DNA of 64,000 nucleotides from Acidimicrobiales bacterium (GCA_030828465.1 JAURCL010000002.1:1-64000), one strand, 5' to 3'. Counted from the first letter of the stretch, positions 1-10,754 are shown. Made by a program: numbers and translations. Notes: a model not told the origin generated them from the letters alone.

Positions 1-673
1 GGTACACGAGACAGCGGTAGTCGTCGAAGCGACCGCTCTCACCGCCATACGGCTCGACCGGAGGAACGACAAGCGGATCCTCGAGCGCCGCGAGTTCCGC
101 CGCGAACATCGGCGTGTCCGCTTCGACATCAAGGGCGGCGCCATCCTCGAGCCAGCTGATCACCGCATCGAACTCATCATCGGTGAGTCCAAGCGACTTC
201 GCGTAGGGCACGCCGAGGTCGCTCGCCGGCCAGGGCGGCATCTCGCCTGAGGCGATCTGCTCAACGATGAACGGCGACACCTCCACGACATCGCGCGCCG
301 TCGACAGATACCAGTGCGTCGAACCGGGCCCACCTGGGTTGTGACACGAGGCGCAATGGTCGAGAAGGATCGGTGCCACCACCGTCGCGAACCCGGTCTC
401 GGCTGACGTCGGCTCGAGCGGTGGATGCTCGAACGGCACGGTCGTCGTCGTGCTCGTCGATGGGGTCGTTGGTGGGGCCGTCGTCGACGTCGTCGCCGTA
501 GCGGTCGACGAGGTGGTGGATGTCGTTGGTGACTCTGACGTCGTCGTCGCGATCGGGCTGTCGGCCTCCGGGGCCGTCAACGGTTCGACGTCAACCGAAC
601 CGCTCTCCTCCGGAGCCGCCCCGCAGGCGGCGAGCAGGGAGGCCGCGACGAGAACCGCGAGACGACGGGCCAA
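1..673 (-). CDS. c-type cytochrome-like lipoprotein (3' end outside window)
   Basis: The frame is open to the window edge, so the C-terminus is missing; 224 residues are visible. A TTG start at 673 gives a lipoprotein signal (LAVLVAASLLAAC, lipobox Cys17), then a Thr/Ser/Pro-rich linker (about residues 25-85). A haem-attachment motif CASCH follows (Cys107, Cys110, His111), then a GEMPPW segment that could supply a Met ligand and the pattern LTDDEFDAVISWLEDGA. This arrangement is typical of the small cytochrome domain found at the N-terminus of secreted copper monooxygenase-like and other extracytoplasmic redox proteins. The likely role is electron transfer outside the membrane; the partner is unknown. 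It starts 5 bases after the thiolase stop, so the two may be cotranscribed. No good Shine-Dalgarno sequence is seen, and the TTG start is chosen because it begins the lipoprotein signal. Confidence 0.7.
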   Translation of the reverse strand, partial: MARRLAVLVAASLLAACGAAPEESGSVDVEPLTAPEADSPIATTTSESPTTSTTSSTATATTSTTAPPTTPSTSTTTTVPFEHPPLEPTSAETGFATVVAPILLDHCASCHNPGGPGSTHWYLSTARDVVEVSPFIVEQIASGEMPPWPASDLGVPYAKSLGLTDDEFDAVISWLEDGAALDVEADTPMFAAELAALEDPLVVPPVEPYGGESGRFDDYRCLVY

Positions 674-678
674 GGTGC

Positions 679-1827
679 TCAGAGACGCTCGATGATGGTC
701 ACGTTCGCCTGGCCGCCGCCCTCGCACATCGTCTGGAGGCCGAACCGGCCTCCGGTGCGCTCGAGTTCGTGAACCAGGGTGGTCATCAAACGGGCGCCGG
801 TCGCGCCGAGCGGATGCCCGAGCGCGATCGCTCCGCCGTTCACATTGACCCGGTCGGGATCGGCCCCGGTCTCCTTCAGCCAGGCGAGCACCACCGGAGC
901 GAAGGCCTCGTTGATCTCGACGAGGTCGATGTCGTCGATCGACATACCGGCGCGCTCGAGCGCCCGCTTGGTGGCCGGGATCGGCGCCGAGAGCATCATG
1001 ATCGGATCGTCGGCCATCACCGACATGTGATGAATCCGGGCCTTCGGGGTGAGCCCGTGGCGCTCCACCGCATCGGCGTTGGCGATCAGCACTGCCGACG
1101 AGCCGTCGGAGATCTGGCTCGCCACCGCAGCCGTGATGCGCCCGCCCTCGCGAAGCGTCGGCAGCGAACGAATCTTGTCCACGTCGGGCTCCCGCGGGCC
1201 CTCGTCGCGATCGAGCCCGTTGAGCGGAGCGATCTCACGCTCGAAACGGCCCTCGGCCTGAGCCCGAAGGGCGCGCTCATGGGACTGGATCGCCCACTGC
1301 TCCATGTCCTCGCGGGAGATGTCCCAATGCTCGGCCATCATCTCCGCGCCGAGGAACTGGCTCACCTCGCCGTTGCCGAACCGCGAGGTCCACCCCGAGG
1401 AGCCGGTGAACGGATCGAACTCGGGGTCCTCTTTGCCGGCCTGGGCGCCAGCGGTGATCGGCACCATCGACATGTTCTCGACGCCGCCAGCGACGACGAT
1501 GTCCATCGTCCCGGACATCACGGCTTGCGCGGCGAACTGCACCGCCTGCTGAGCGGATCCGCACTGACGATCGATCGTCACGCCCGGGACGTGCATCGGC
1601 AGCCCCGCCGCGAGCCACGACGTGCGCGCGATACATCCGGCCTGCTCCCACACCGAGTTGACGTTGCCGAACACGACATCGTCGACCCGCTCAGGATCCA
1701 CACCGGATCGCTCGATGAGATTGCCGATGGCATGGGCACCGAGATCGGCGGGATGAACCTCGGAGAGACGTCCGTTGCGCCGCCCCGTCGGGGTGCGGAC
1801 CGCGTCGATGATGAAGGCTTCGCTCAT
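679..1827 (-). CDS. acetyl-CoA C-acyltransferase (thiolase)
   Basis: A 382-residue thiolase that condenses or cleaves acyl-CoA (beta-oxidation or acetoacetyl-CoA formation) in the cytosol. The nucleophilic Cys89 lies in IDRQCGSAQQAV. GHPLGATGAR carries the catalytic His338, and the C-terminal CEGGG carries the acid/base Cys368. The length is normal for the family. A longer frame reaches 2019, but the start at 1827 (MSEAFIIDAVRTPTG) matches the conserved thiolase N-terminus. It also has a TACGGT hexamer 7 bases upstream, suggesting a leaderless transcript. The physiological substrate length cannot be read from sequence. A 3-hydroxyacyl-CoA dehydrogenase occurs in the same window at 53715-54575 but is not linked to it. 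Confidence 0.93.
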   Translation of the reverse strand: MSEAFIIDAVRTPTGRRNGRLSEVHPADLGAHAIGNLIERSGVDPERVDDVVFGNVNSVWEQAGCIARTSWLAAGLPMHVPGVTIDRQCGSAQQAVQFAAQAVMSGTMDIVVAGGVENMSMVPITAGAQAGKEDPEFDPFTGSSGWTSRFGNGEVSQFLGAEMMAEHWDISREDMEQWAIQSHERALRAQAEGRFEREIAPLNGLDRDEGPREPDVDKIRSLPTLREGGRITAAVASQISDGSSAVLIANADAVERHGLTPKARIHHMSVMADDPIMMLSAPIPATKRALERAGMSIDDIDLVEINEAFAPVVLAWLKETGADPDRVNVNGGAIALGHPLGATGARLMTTLVHELERTGGRFGLQTMCEGGGQANVTIIERL

Positions 1828-1834
1828 AGAGCGA

Positions 1835-1840
1835 ACCGTA
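1835..1840 (-). promoter_or_regulatory. -10-like hexamer for the thiolase gene
   Basis: TACGGT lies 7 bases upstream of the ATG at 1827, a spacing consistent with a leaderless transcript. Confidence 0.5.
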
Positions 1841-1888
1841 CCCGTCGGATGTCGACCGCCGTGAGGTGGAGCCCGACGGGCCAGCTGC

Positions 1889-2467
1889 TCAGCCAAGCGC
1901 GGCGGCGAGCGCGACGAACGCGCGACCCCGATGGGAGATCGCGTTCTTCTCCGCGTCGGACATCTCAGCGAACGTCCGGCCATCGCTATCCCGGGGAGCG
2001 AAGACGGCGTCGTAGCCAAAACCTCGAGCGCCGCGCTCGGTCAACGTGATGAGGCCTTCGCAGACCCCCTCCACCACCGTCTCAGAGCCGTCGGGGCGCA
2101 CCACCATCGCCACCGTCCGGAAGCGGGCCGTGCGATCGCGCTCAGGAACATCGGCGAGCTCAGCCAGCAACTTCTCGCGGTTATCGGCGTAGGTGACGCC
2201 GTCGCCGGCATAGCGAGCGGCGTAGACGCCAGGCGCCCCACCGAGAGCGTCGACTTCAAGACCGGTGTCGTCGGCCACCGCTGGCCGACCCGAGGCGGCG
2301 CAGATCGCCGCCGCCTTCAGCCGCGCATTCCCCTCCAAAGTGTCGGCGTCCTCGACGACATCGGGCACCTCAGGAGGTCGAGGCAGGAGCACGGCGACCC
2401 CCTCGAGCAACGCGGCGATCTCGACGACCTTGTCGGGATTCGCCGAGGCGCAGACCAGTTCGATCAC
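1889..2467 (-). CDS. rdgB: XTP/dITP diphosphatase (RdgB/HAM1)
   Basis: This 192-residue enzyme hydrolyses non-canonical purine triphosphates (dITP, XTP) to monophosphates and so cleans the nucleotide pool. The N-terminal ASANPDKVVEI is the family's substrate-binding start, followed by ADDTGLEVDALGGAPGVY and SDAEKNAISHRGRA, all hallmarks of Ham1 proteins. It begins 7 bases after the stop of rph, so the two are very probably cotranscribed. The order murI-rph-rdgB is common in actinobacteria. Confidence 0.95.
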   Translation of the reverse strand: MIELVCASANPDKVVEIAALLEGVAVLLPRPPEVPDVVEDADTLEGNARLKAAAICAASGRPAVADDTGLEVDALGGAPGVYAARYAGDGVTYADNREKLLAELADVPERDRTARFRTVAMVVRPDGSETVVEGVCEGLITLTERGARGFGYDAVFAPRDSDGRTFAEMSDAEKNAISHRGRAFVALAAALG

Positions 2468-2474
2468 GGCGGGC

Positions 2475-3233
2475 TCAGGTCCGACGCGGCGAGGGGGGCA
2501 CGGAGGTCATCTCATCTTGGAGGTCGGCGATCGTCGTGAGACCGCCCTCGGCGAGTTGCAGCAGCGAGTCGAGCTCATCGCGGGTGAAGGCCATGCCCTC
2601 CGCAGTGCCCTGCACCTCGACGAAACGCGCCTGCCCGCCCACTCCAGCGGGACGCAGCATGACCACGTTCATGTCGACCTCGGCGCGCGAGTCCTCCACA
2701 TAGGGAAGGTCCAACACGGGGGTGCCGTCGACGATGCCAACCGAGATCGCGGCGCACGAGGAGTGCAGCGGATGCTCGGCGATGAGTCCCTGCTGCATCC
2801 GGCGGGCGAGCGCATCGTGGAGCGCCAAGTAACCGCCGCAAATGCTCGCCGTTCTCGTACCTCCATCGGCCTGGATGACGTCGCAGTCAACGACCACCTG
2901 ACGCTCACCGAGCAACGTCATGTCGCAGGCGGCGCGGAGTGCCCGGCCGATGAGCCGTTGGATCTCGACCGTGCGACCCGACTGCTTGCCTTTCGCCGCC
3001 TCGCGCGAGACACGCTCCGGCGACGAACCCGGCAGCATCGAGTACTCCGCCGTCACCCATCCGGTGCCGCGGCCCTTCATCCATCGAGGGACGTCCTCGT
3101 CGATCGAGGCGGTGCACAGCACCTTGGTCCGGCCGATCGTCACCAGACATGACCCATCAGCCATCTCGGTGAAGTCGCGTTCGAAACTCACGGGTCGCAG
3201 TTCGTCGGGTTGACGTCCATCGGGGCGTGGCAT
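2475..3233 (-). CDS. rph: ribonuclease PH
   Basis: A 252-residue phosphorolytic 3'-5' exoribonuclease that trims tRNA 3' ends. Family segments are clear: [17 protein letters not shown] near residue 30, [16 protein letters not shown], and [14 protein letters not shown] in the active-site region. A strong Shine-Dalgarno AAGGAGA ends 3 bases before the ATG. It lies between murI and rdgB on the same strand, with rdgB following after 7 bases. Confidence 0.96.
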   Translation of the reverse strand: MPRPDGRQPDELRPVSFERDFTEMADGSCLVTIGRTKVLCTASIDEDVPRWMKGRGTGWVTAEYSMLPGSSPERVSREAAKGKQSGRTVEIQRLIGRALRAACDMTLLGERQVVVDCDVIQADGGTRTASICGGYLALHDALARRMQQGLIAEHPLHSSCAAISVGIVDGTPVLDLPYVEDSRAEVDMNVVMLRPAGVGGQARFVEVQGTAEGMAFTRDELDSLLQLAEGGLTTIADLQDEMTSVPPSPRRT

Positions 3234-3284
3234 GACTCTCCTTAGGTCGCGGGTGCGCCCTCAGGGTAGGCGTCGACGCGGCGG

Positions 3285-4100
3285 TCAGGTCGACAGCGGC
3301 CAACGAGCCGTCGAATCGAGTTCGGGTCCAAGCAGCATCGAACCCAACTCGCGGAAGGTCTCGACATCACCGCTCGACAGGAAACGGCGTGTGCCGCGCG
3401 AGCGATCGTCGCGGAGGAGACCGAGATCACCGAGCCGAGTCCGCGCGGCGAAGGCGGTCTCATCAGCGGAAGAGACGAGCACCACCTCCGGGCCCATCAC
3501 GTCACCGATCGTTCTCGCGAGGAACGGATAGTGCGTGCACCCGAGCAACAGCGTGTCGACCCCGGCTGCGCGAACCGGGGCGAGCAGCCGCTCCGCAAGC
3601 ACGGTCACCTCATCGCCGGTGGTCTGACCGCGCTCGACAAACTCGACGAAACCCGGGCAGGCGGCGCTCGTCAGATCGACCTCTCGATTGAGAGCCGCCG
3701 CTACCTCGGTGACCGCGGCCGGATACGCGCCCGACGAGATGGTCCCGACCGTGCCAATCACGCCGACGCGACCCGAGCGCGACGCCCGAACGAGCGCCGA
3801 AGCCCCTGGGCGCACCACATCGATCACCGGCACCGTCAACTCAGATCGAAGATCGTCGATCGCCGCCGCGGTCGCCGTGTTGCAGGCGACGACGATCGCT
3901 TTCACACCGAAGTCGTCCACCAAGGAATGACCAAGCTCGAGGGCATAAGAACGCACCTCGTCGAGGGGCTTCGACCCGTATGGGTACCGTCCGGTGTCGC
4001 CGATGTAGACGAGATCCTCGGCGGGGAGCAGATCGATGAGCGCCCGCGCGGCGGTCAGGCCACCGAACCCCGAGTCGAACATCCCGATCGGCCGGTCCAC
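3285..4100 (-). CDS. murI: glutamate racemase
   Basis: MurI interconverts L- and D-glutamate for peptidoglycan. Both catalytic cysteines are present, in VACNTATAAA and LLGCTHYPFL, along with the N-terminal FDSGFGG and the DTGRYPYGSK segment. A longer frame reaches 4163 and would overlap the PhoU-like gene. The GTG at 4100 (VDRPIGMFDSGFGG) is preferred because TAGCGT sits 7 bases upstream, the leaderless spacing seen throughout the window, and because 271 residues is the usual MurI length. GTG codons at 4109 and 4127 are alternatives. Confidence 0.93.
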   Translation of the reverse strand: MDRPIGMFDSGFGGLTAARALIDLLPAEDLVYIGDTGRYPYGSKPLDEVRSYALELGHSLVDDFGVKAIVVACNTATAAAIDDLRSELTVPVIDVVRPGASALVRASRSGRVGVIGTVGTISSGAYPAAVTEVAAALNREVDLTSAACPGFVEFVERGQTTGDEVTVLAERLLAPVRAAGVDTLLLGCTHYPFLARTIGDVMGPEVVLVSSADETAFAARTRLGDLGLLRDDRSRGTRRFLSSGDVETFRELGSMLLGPELDSTARWPLST

Positions 4101-4107
4101 GGGCGGC

Positions 4108-4113
4108 ACGCTA
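4108..4113 (-). promoter_or_regulatory. -10-like hexamer for murI
   Basis: TAGCGT lies 7 bases upstream of the GTG at 4100. It lies between that start and the end of the PhoU-like gene (4138), so murI probably has its own promoter. Confidence 0.5.
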
Positions 4114-4137
4114 CCGAGCGCGGCCACCCCCAGCCGA

Positions 4138-4809
4138 TCAGTCGACGATGTCGGCGGCGCCACCCTCGAGATAGTCGAGCGACGAGATCGGCTCGATCGC
4201 CGCCGTCACGATGCCCGCGAGATTGGCGACGATCCGCTTCCAATAGCGGTGCAGGATCGCGCGGGGCACCGCCCAGTGACCGGGACGATCCGAGTGCATG
4301 TACTCGTGCACCTTGGCTTCGCACTCCGCGTTCAACTCGCGAGAGGCGGCGAGGAATGAGCGCGCCCGGTCCGCGTCTTGAGAGGCGAGGATGTCGGCGG
4401 CCTCCACATACATCTGAGAGATCTGCTGACGCCGCCCGATGAACATCTCGACGTCGTCGGCACCGGCCAGCGAGATGCCCTCCTCGGCCAGATCGAGGAT
4501 GTTCTTCGCCTGATCACCGATCCGCTCGATCTTCTTGAGCAGCAGCGTGTAGCCGAGCACCAGACCGATGTCGCCACCGCCCTGGACAGCGACGTGCACC
4601 ACCAGCTCCGAACGCAACTGCTGTTCGGCGGCGTTGATGCGCTCGTCGGTCGCGCGGATATCGGCGCCGACCGCAGCAGGATCCGCCCCCGCGAGCACGG
4701 CGGTGGAAGCCAGATCGAACGAGTGCCGCGCATCGCCGAGCATCGAGATCGTCTGATGGGCGACGTGCTCGAGACCCGACTCACCACGCTTGAAGAACGA
4801 CAGAACCAT
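4138..4809 (-). CDS. PhoU-domain protein paired with the Na/Pi transporter
   Basis: A 223-residue helical protein of the PhoU type. It shows repeated helices with acidic and Asp/Glu-rich faces, including ARHSFDLASTAVL, IRATDERINAAEQQLR and a second half with YTLLLKKIERIGDQAKNILDL. The last is a typical PhoU metal-binding helix. The likely role is control of phosphate entry through the transporter encoded 10 bases upstream. The start is supported by a strong AGGAGGTG Shine-Dalgarno overlapping the end of that spacer. No pst genes occur in the window, so a role tied to the Na/Pi carrier rather than to PstSCAB is inferred. Confidence 0.88.
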   Translation of the reverse strand: MVLSFFKRGESGLEHVAHQTISMLGDARHSFDLASTAVLAGADPAAVGADIRATDERINAAEQQLRSELVVHVAVQGGGDIGLVLGYTLLLKKIERIGDQAKNILDLAEEGISLAGADDVEMFIGRRQQISQMYVEAADILASQDADRARSFLAASRELNAECEAKVHEYMHSDRPGHWAVPRAILHRYWKRIVANLAGIVTAAIEPISSLDYLEGGAADIVD

Positions 4810-4819
4810 GGGACACCTC

Positions 4820-5956
4820 CTAGCGGAAGATCGCCACCCCGATCAGGGGAACGATGATGAACATGCCGAGCACCCACACGAAGGCGAAGGTGCGCCTCCG
4901 GACGGCGATCTCGGCGAGGAGCTCGGCCGCTCGAATCGGGAGCGGCCGGAGGAACGGGATGCCGAACAACACGAGGATCCCGATCACGTTGAACCAAGTG
5001 TGGACCAGCGCGATCGACAGCGCGTCGCTGCCACTCGCCGCCATCGCCGCGAGCAAAGCGGTGATGGTGGTGCCGACGTTGGCACCCAGCGTCACCGGAT
5101 AGGCGTTGCGCAAGGTGATCACCCCGGCCGCCGACATCGGGATGAGGATCGAGGTCGTGATGCTGGACGACTGCACGGCGACGGTGACCAAGATCCCGAC
5201 GACGATCGCCACGAGGCCACCGCCGCGACCGAGCACGCGATTCATCGACCGCTCGAGCCGCGCCGCGATCAACTGCTTCATGTTCTTCGTGATCGAGATC
5301 AACGAGACGAGCACCACCACGAGCCCCACCGCCACCATCGACACACCGAGCGCGTTCCCGTCGAAGCCGGCCGATTTGAGGCCGTCCTTCAGCGCGGAGA
5401 CGGGTGCCTTCACCAGCGCCTTCAGCGGGCTTTCCCACTCGGCTCCTCCTGAGCCGACGAGAAGATCAGCCGTCCCCGTAGCGAGCCGCGAGATCAGGCC
5501 GGTCGCCAACTCGAACGGCAGGAGCACGATGACGGCCATCACGTTGAAGAAGTCGTGGACGGTCGCTGCCGACAGCGCCCGACGGAACTCGTTCGACTGA
5601 CGGACATGCCCGAGCGACACGAGCGTGTTCGTGACAGTGGTGCCGAGGTTGGCACCCATGATCATCGGGACCGCCGCCTCGAGGCCGAGCGCTCCGGAGG
5701 CCACGAGGCCGACGATGACCGAGGTGCTCGCCGACGAGGACTGCACCAACACCGTTCCGAGGAGGCCGATGAAGAGACCGGCGATCGGATGCGACACGTT
5801 CGAGAACAGCCGCTCTTGGGTGTCGGCCCCCATCACTTTGATGCCGCCCTCGAGCGAGGACACCCCGGCGAGGAACAAGTAGATCAGTCCGAGGACGACC
5901 GCGAACCGGAGGAGGCGAGCGGCCGATTCGAACTGGACAGGCCCGCGATCCGACAT
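4820..5956 (-). CDS. Na/Pi cotransporter family protein
   Basis: A 378-residue multi-pass membrane protein of the NptA/YjbB type, which moves phosphate with sodium. The two inverted family repeats are visible through their QSSS motifs: LLGTVLVQSSSASTSVIVG and VTVAVQSSSITTSILIP. Each is followed by a GANLGTTVTN or GANVGTTITA segment. Unlike some homologues it has no fused C-terminal PhoU domain; that function is encoded by the next gene. Direction of phosphate transport (uptake or export) cannot be decided from sequence. Confidence 0.92.
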   Translation of the reverse strand: MSDRGPVQFESAARLLRFAVVLGLIYLFLAGVSSLEGGIKVMGADTQERLFSNVSHPIAGLFIGLLGTVLVQSSSASTSVIVGLVASGALGLEAAVPMIMGANLGTTVTNTLVSLGHVRQSNEFRRALSAATVHDFFNVMAVIVLLPFELATGLISRLATGTADLLVGSGGAEWESPLKALVKAPVSALKDGLKSAGFDGNALGVSMVAVGLVVVLVSLISITKNMKQLIAARLERSMNRVLGRGGGLVAIVVGILVTVAVQSSSITTSILIPMSAAGVITLRNAYPVTLGANVGTTITALLAAMAASGSDALSIALVHTWFNVIGILVLFGIPFLRPLPIRAAELLAEIAVRRRTFAFVWVLGMFIIVPLIGVAIFR

Positions 5957-6033
5957 GCGGAAGGTGACACTAACTCGCCTCGTTTACCTCGATGTCATCT
6001 CGCGTTTACCTCGGGTTCACCCCGGGCGTCCGG

Positions 6034-7041
6034 TCAGAAATAGATGATCGAGCTGGCGTTCGCTTCGGCGACATCGAGGTCGACCGTGTACGCGCCGGTG
6101 GAGAGGTACTTCCAACCGCCGTCGCAGACGATGAAGACGATGACCCCACGGTCGATGCCCGCGGCGACCTTGGCGGCACCGGCGAGCGCGGCGCCGCTCG
6201 AGATCCCGGCGAAGATGCCGCACTCGGACACCAGGCGACGGGTCCACTCGATCGACTCGCGAGGCCGCACGACCCGCTTGCGGTCGAGCAGCTCGTAGCC
6301 GTTCCACTTCTCGAACACCGGAGGGATGTAGCCCTCGTCCATGTTGCGGAGCCCCTCGACGTTCTCGCCGAGCGGAGGCTCCACCGCCACGATCTGCACG
6401 TCAGGGTTGCGCTCCTTCAGGAAGCGCCCCGTGCCCATGAGCGTGCCGCTCGTGCCGAGACCGGCGACGAAGTGCGTGATGTCGGGCACGTCGCGCCAGA
6501 TCTCGGGACCGGTGCCCTCGTAGTGAGCGCGCGGGTTCGCCTCATTGCCGTACTGGTAGATCAGCCGCCACTCCGGATGCTCGGCCGCCATCTCGGTGGC
6601 GCGCCGCACCGCCCCGTTGGACCCCTCGGCTCCAGGGGTGAGGATGATCTCGGCGCCCATGATCTCGAGCATCTGGCGTCGCTCGATCGAGACGCTCTCC
6701 GGCAGCAGGATCTTGATGGGATAGCCCTTGAGGCGCGCGATCGCGGCGAGGGCGATACCGGTGTTACCCGAGGACGGCTCGATGATCGTCTGGCCGGGAC
6801 TGAGCGAGCCATCGGCCTCGGCGGCCTCGATCATGGCCTTGGCGATGCGGTCTTTTACCGACCCGAACGGGTTCTGCATCTCAAGCTTGGCGATGATGCG
6901 CACGTCGGGATTGGGCGAGAGATTCGAGACGTCGACGCAGGGGGTATTCCCAATCAGGTCGAGCACACCGCCATTGACCCCCGGCAGGGCGGTCGAGGCG
7001 AACAGCGGATGGGTTCCGCTTGTCGCGAAGGTCTGGCTCAT
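6034..7041 (-). CDS. cysK: PLP-dependent cysteine synthase (CysK/CysM type)
   Basis: A 335-residue fold-type II PLP enzyme that makes cysteine from O-acetyl- or O-phosphoserine and a sulfur donor. NPFGSVKDRIAKAM holds the PLP-binding Lys, EPSSGNTGIALA is the substrate-binding asparagine loop, and GLGTSGTLMGTGRF binds the PLP phosphate. The N-terminus (about 30 residues before LIGNTPCV) is longer than in E. coli CysK. A GAGG-type Shine-Dalgarno lies about 10 bases before the ATG. Whether it uses sulfide (CysK) or a sulfocarrier protein (mycobacterial CysM) is not decided: no cysE or cysO is seen nearby, though a rhodanese-MoeB protein that could charge a sulfocarrier is at 11636-12802. Confidence 0.9.
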   Translation of the reverse strand: MSQTFATSGTHPLFASTALPGVNGGVLDLIGNTPCVDVSNLSPNPDVRIIAKLEMQNPFGSVKDRIAKAMIEAAEADGSLSPGQTIIEPSSGNTGIALAAIARLKGYPIKILLPESVSIERRQMLEIMGAEIILTPGAEGSNGAVRRATEMAAEHPEWRLIYQYGNEANPRAHYEGTGPEIWRDVPDITHFVAGLGTSGTLMGTGRFLKERNPDVQIVAVEPPLGENVEGLRNMDEGYIPPVFEKWNGYELLDRKRVVRPRESIEWTRRLVSECGIFAGISSGAALAGAAKVAAGIDRGVIVFIVCDGGWKYLSTGAYTVDLDVAEANASSIIYF

Positions 7042-7133
7042 GGCGCGGTCAACCTCACGGCAAACGAGTGTATTCCGACAAACCCGATTCGGCTAGTCGT
7101 GAATTAGGTCACCGACCCCAACAGAAGGCCTGA

Positions 7134-8711
<1,578 letters not shown>

Positions 8712-8717
8712 GCGCCA

Positions 8718-8723
8718 AGCGTA
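8718..8723 (-). promoter_or_regulatory. -10-like hexamer for the mutase gene
   Basis: TACGCT lies 6 bases upstream of the ATG at 8711, a leaderless spacing, in the 17-base gap after the LppM-like gene. Confidence 0.5.
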
Positions 8724-8728
8724 GGAGG

Positions 8729-9445
8729 TCAGGAAGCCGAGCGGCCCCTCCGAGAGGTCACCACGAAGACCGCCAGGAGACCGAACACCGCGAGCACCGC
8801 CACAACGATCACGACCACACCGCCCGCAGAGGCTCCCTCGGCGGGACCGGTCTCGGCGTAGAGCGTCTCGGGCGGATCGAGTAGGTCGACGTCCCAGGTG
8901 AAGGTGGAGCCCGACACCTCATCAGCGTTGTGATCCACCGGCGAGCCGGGAAGCGTCAATCGGACGACGAAAGTCGCGTCACCGAGCAGGAGCCTCGCGA
9001 ACTCGTCCATCCCCTCGTCGCCACCGGTCGCCTCGCCGAGGAGATCGTCGCCGAAGGGGAACTCCATACGCCACCCACCGTCGCCGGTGCGGCCGAGGCT
9101 GATCGAGTCGTCGTCGAGCACCGCGGCGAGGGAGCTCTCCGCGTCGTCGGACGCCTCCCACGACGCGCGAACCCGCAGACCGCAGATGTCACCCTCGTCG
9201 AAAGCCTCAGAGGTGACCCCGTCGGGTTGGTCAAACTCAGCGGAGAAGTCCGCGCAGGCCTCCTCGCGGTCGATCTCGTCGCCAGCGAAGGCCGACAACA
9301 CACCGATATCCAGCCCGAGACTCGCCTCGACCGAACCCGAGCCGTCCTCCTCCACCGTGATCCCGTAATCAATGGCGATACACCCTGAGAGAGCGAGCGT
9401 CAGCGACGCGGCAGCGAACGGGCGGATCAGTCGGCTCAAGCGCAT
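8729..9445 (-). CDS. LppM-like lipoprotein with C-terminal membrane anchor
   Basis: A 238-residue envelope protein. The N-terminus is a lipoprotein signal (LTLALSGC), followed by an acidic beta-rich domain (about residues 25-195) starting [17 protein letters not shown] hydrophobic helix ([22 protein letters not shown]) and a short basic tail TSRRGRSAS end the protein. Lipobox plus the GSG-like start of the domain plus a terminal transmembrane helix is the LppM architecture known from mycobacteria. The exact function is unknown; a structural or lipid-related envelope role is inferred. TAGGGT lies 6 bases before the ATG. Confidence 0.7.
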   Translation of the reverse strand: MRLSRLIRPFAAASLTLALSGCIAIDYGITVEEDGSGSVEASLGLDIGVLSAFAGDEIDREEACADFSAEFDQPDGVTSEAFDEGDICGLRVRASWEASDDAESSLAAVLDDDSISLGRTGDGGWRMEFPFGDDLLGEATGGDEGMDEFARLLLGDATFVVRLTLPGSPVDHNADEVSGSTFTWDVDLLDPPETLYAETGPAEGASAGGVVVIVVAVLAVFGLLAVFVVTSRRGRSAS

Positions 9446-9451
9446 AGGTCG

Positions 9452-9457
9452 ACCCTA
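9452..9457 (-). promoter_or_regulatory. -10-like hexamer for the LppM-like gene
   Basis: TAGGGT lies 6 bases upstream of the ATG at 9445, between that gene and the RidA stop (9464). Confidence 0.5.
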
Positions 9458-9463
9458 GGCAAC

Positions 9464-9859
9464 TCACTCTCCGGCGGCGATGACCGCGATCTCCATTCGC
9501 CATTCGGGACGGGCCAGCGCCGGCACCGTCACCAGGGTGGAGGCCGCGAGGTGTCCGCCGAGCGCGGCGTCCCGCGCCGCCATCACCGGAGCGAGATCCT
9601 CCCCCACCACCACATAGGTCGTCACCGAGACGATGTCGGCCATCGACATCTGGGCATCGGCGAGCATCGCTGCGATATTCGACCAGACAACGGCTGCCTG
9701 ATCAGCGAGGCCGGATGGGACGGAGCCATCAGCGGCGATCGGCACCACACCCGAGGTGTGCAGGATCCGGCCAGCACCCTCGGTCAGCACCGCGTGCGCA
9801 TAGGACGCAGCCGGACGGGAGATCGACGTCGGCACCACAGGACGATTCACGCTGCTCAC
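9464..9859 (-). CDS. RidA family enamine/imine deaminase
   Basis: A 131-residue YjgF/YER057c/UK114 protein. The family hydrolyses reactive 2-aminoacrylate-type imines released by PLP enzymes. The core pattern ILHTSGVVPIAADGSVP, the central VVWSNIAAMLADAQMSMADIVSVTTYVV and the C-terminal LARPEWRMEIAVIA (with the candidate substrate-binding Arg) are recognisable. The start is a GTG at 9859 preceded directly by GGAGGG. It has its own divergent intergenic region of 83 bases facing the class II aldolase gene. Confidence 0.85.
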   Translation of the reverse strand: MSSVNRPVVPTSISRPAASYAHAVLTEGAGRILHTSGVVPIAADGSVPSGLADQAAVVWSNIAAMLADAQMSMADIVSVTTYVVVGEDLAPVMAARDAALGGHLAASTLVTVPALARPEWRMEIAVIAAGE

Positions 9860-9930
9860 CCCTCCATCGTGACACTCACGGGCAGTCGGGTTCGATCGCT
9901 CCGCCGATGACCCACCGGTTAGGCAACGAC

Positions 9931-9936
9931 TACCGT
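9931..9936 (+). promoter_or_regulatory. -10-like hexamer for the class II aldolase gene
   Basis: TACCGT lies 6 bases upstream of the ATG at 9943 and helps select that start over longer in-frame alternatives reaching back to 9715. Confidence 0.5.
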
Positions 9937-9942
9937 TGTCCT

Positions 9943-10719
9943 ATGGCACTCACCGACCAGCCGATCATCTCGTTCCACCCCGAACCGGCCGACGATCCCG
10001 AGGTCGAGCGCGTCAACCGGAAGGCGAAGCTCGCCGGTGCGCTGCGCATCTTCGGCCGCCTCGGATTCGGCGAGGGAGTCGCCGGGCACATCACGGTCCG
10101 CGACCCGATCCAACCCGACCACTTCTGGGTCAACCCGTTCGGCAAGAGCTTCCGACTCATGCGATCCAGCGACCTGCTCCTCGTGAACCATCACGGTGAG
10201 GTCGTCGTCGGCGACGCGCCGGTGAACCGCGCCGCCTTCGTCTTGCACTCCGCGATTCACGCCGCGCGACCCGACGTGATCGCCGCCGCTCACTCCCACT
10301 CGGTCTACGGCAAGGCGTTCGCCTCGCTCGGCATCCCCCTTGCCCCGATCACCCAGGACTCGTGCATGTTCTACGGCGACCACACCGTGATCTCCGAGCA
10401 GGGTGGCGCCGTCGTGTTCGAGGTGGACGCCGGCAAGGAGTTCGCCGCCAAGTTCCCGACCGGCAAGGCCGCCATCCACCAAAACCACGGCCTCTTCACC
10501 GTCGGAGAAACCGTCGACGAGGCCGCTTTCTGGTTCATCACCATGGAGCGCAACTGCCAGGCCCAACTCGCCGCGATGGCCGCCGGTGATCCGATCGAGA
10601 TCCGCCACGAGTACGCCCAGTACACGTTCGAGCAGACCGGTCATCATCTCGCCGGCTGGTTCTCCTTCCAGCCGCTCTGGCAGGAGATCTGCTCGACCGA
10701 TCCCGAACTCTTCGACTGA
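9943..10719 (+). CDS. class II aldolase/adducin family protein
   Basis: A 258-residue zinc-dependent class II aldolase fold protein. The metal site is visible as AAHSHSVYGKAF (two His) and a later HQNHGLFTVG (third His region). FGEGVAGHITVRDPI is the family's N-terminal substrate loop. It resembles the adducin-like decarboxylase/aldolase group with HxH rather than L-fuculose aldolase proper, so the substrate is unknown. The ATG at 9943 is chosen from the leaderless spacing of TACCGT and from the family length. Confidence 0.88.
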   Translation: MALTDQPIISFHPEPADDPEVERVNRKAKLAGALRIFGRLGFGEGVAGHITVRDPIQPDHFWVNPFGKSFRLMRSSDLLLVNHHGEVVVGDAPVNRAAFVLHSAIHAARPDVIAAAHSHSVYGKAFASLGIPLAPITQDSCMFYGDHTVISEQGGAVVFEVDAGKEFAAKFPTGKAAIHQNHGLFTVGETVDEAAFWFITMERNCQAQLAAMAAGDPIEIRHEYAQYTFEQTGHHLAGWFSFQPLWQEICSTDPELFD

Positions 10720-10754
10720 CAAGGGGTATCGACTCGCCCGAACCCGACAACGGG

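Noticed and set aside
520-2049. Long open frame on the plus strand opposite thiolase and rdgB
   Set aside because: Arg/Pro/His-rich composition and no motifs; it is an antisense frame of two well-supported genes in GC-rich DNA.
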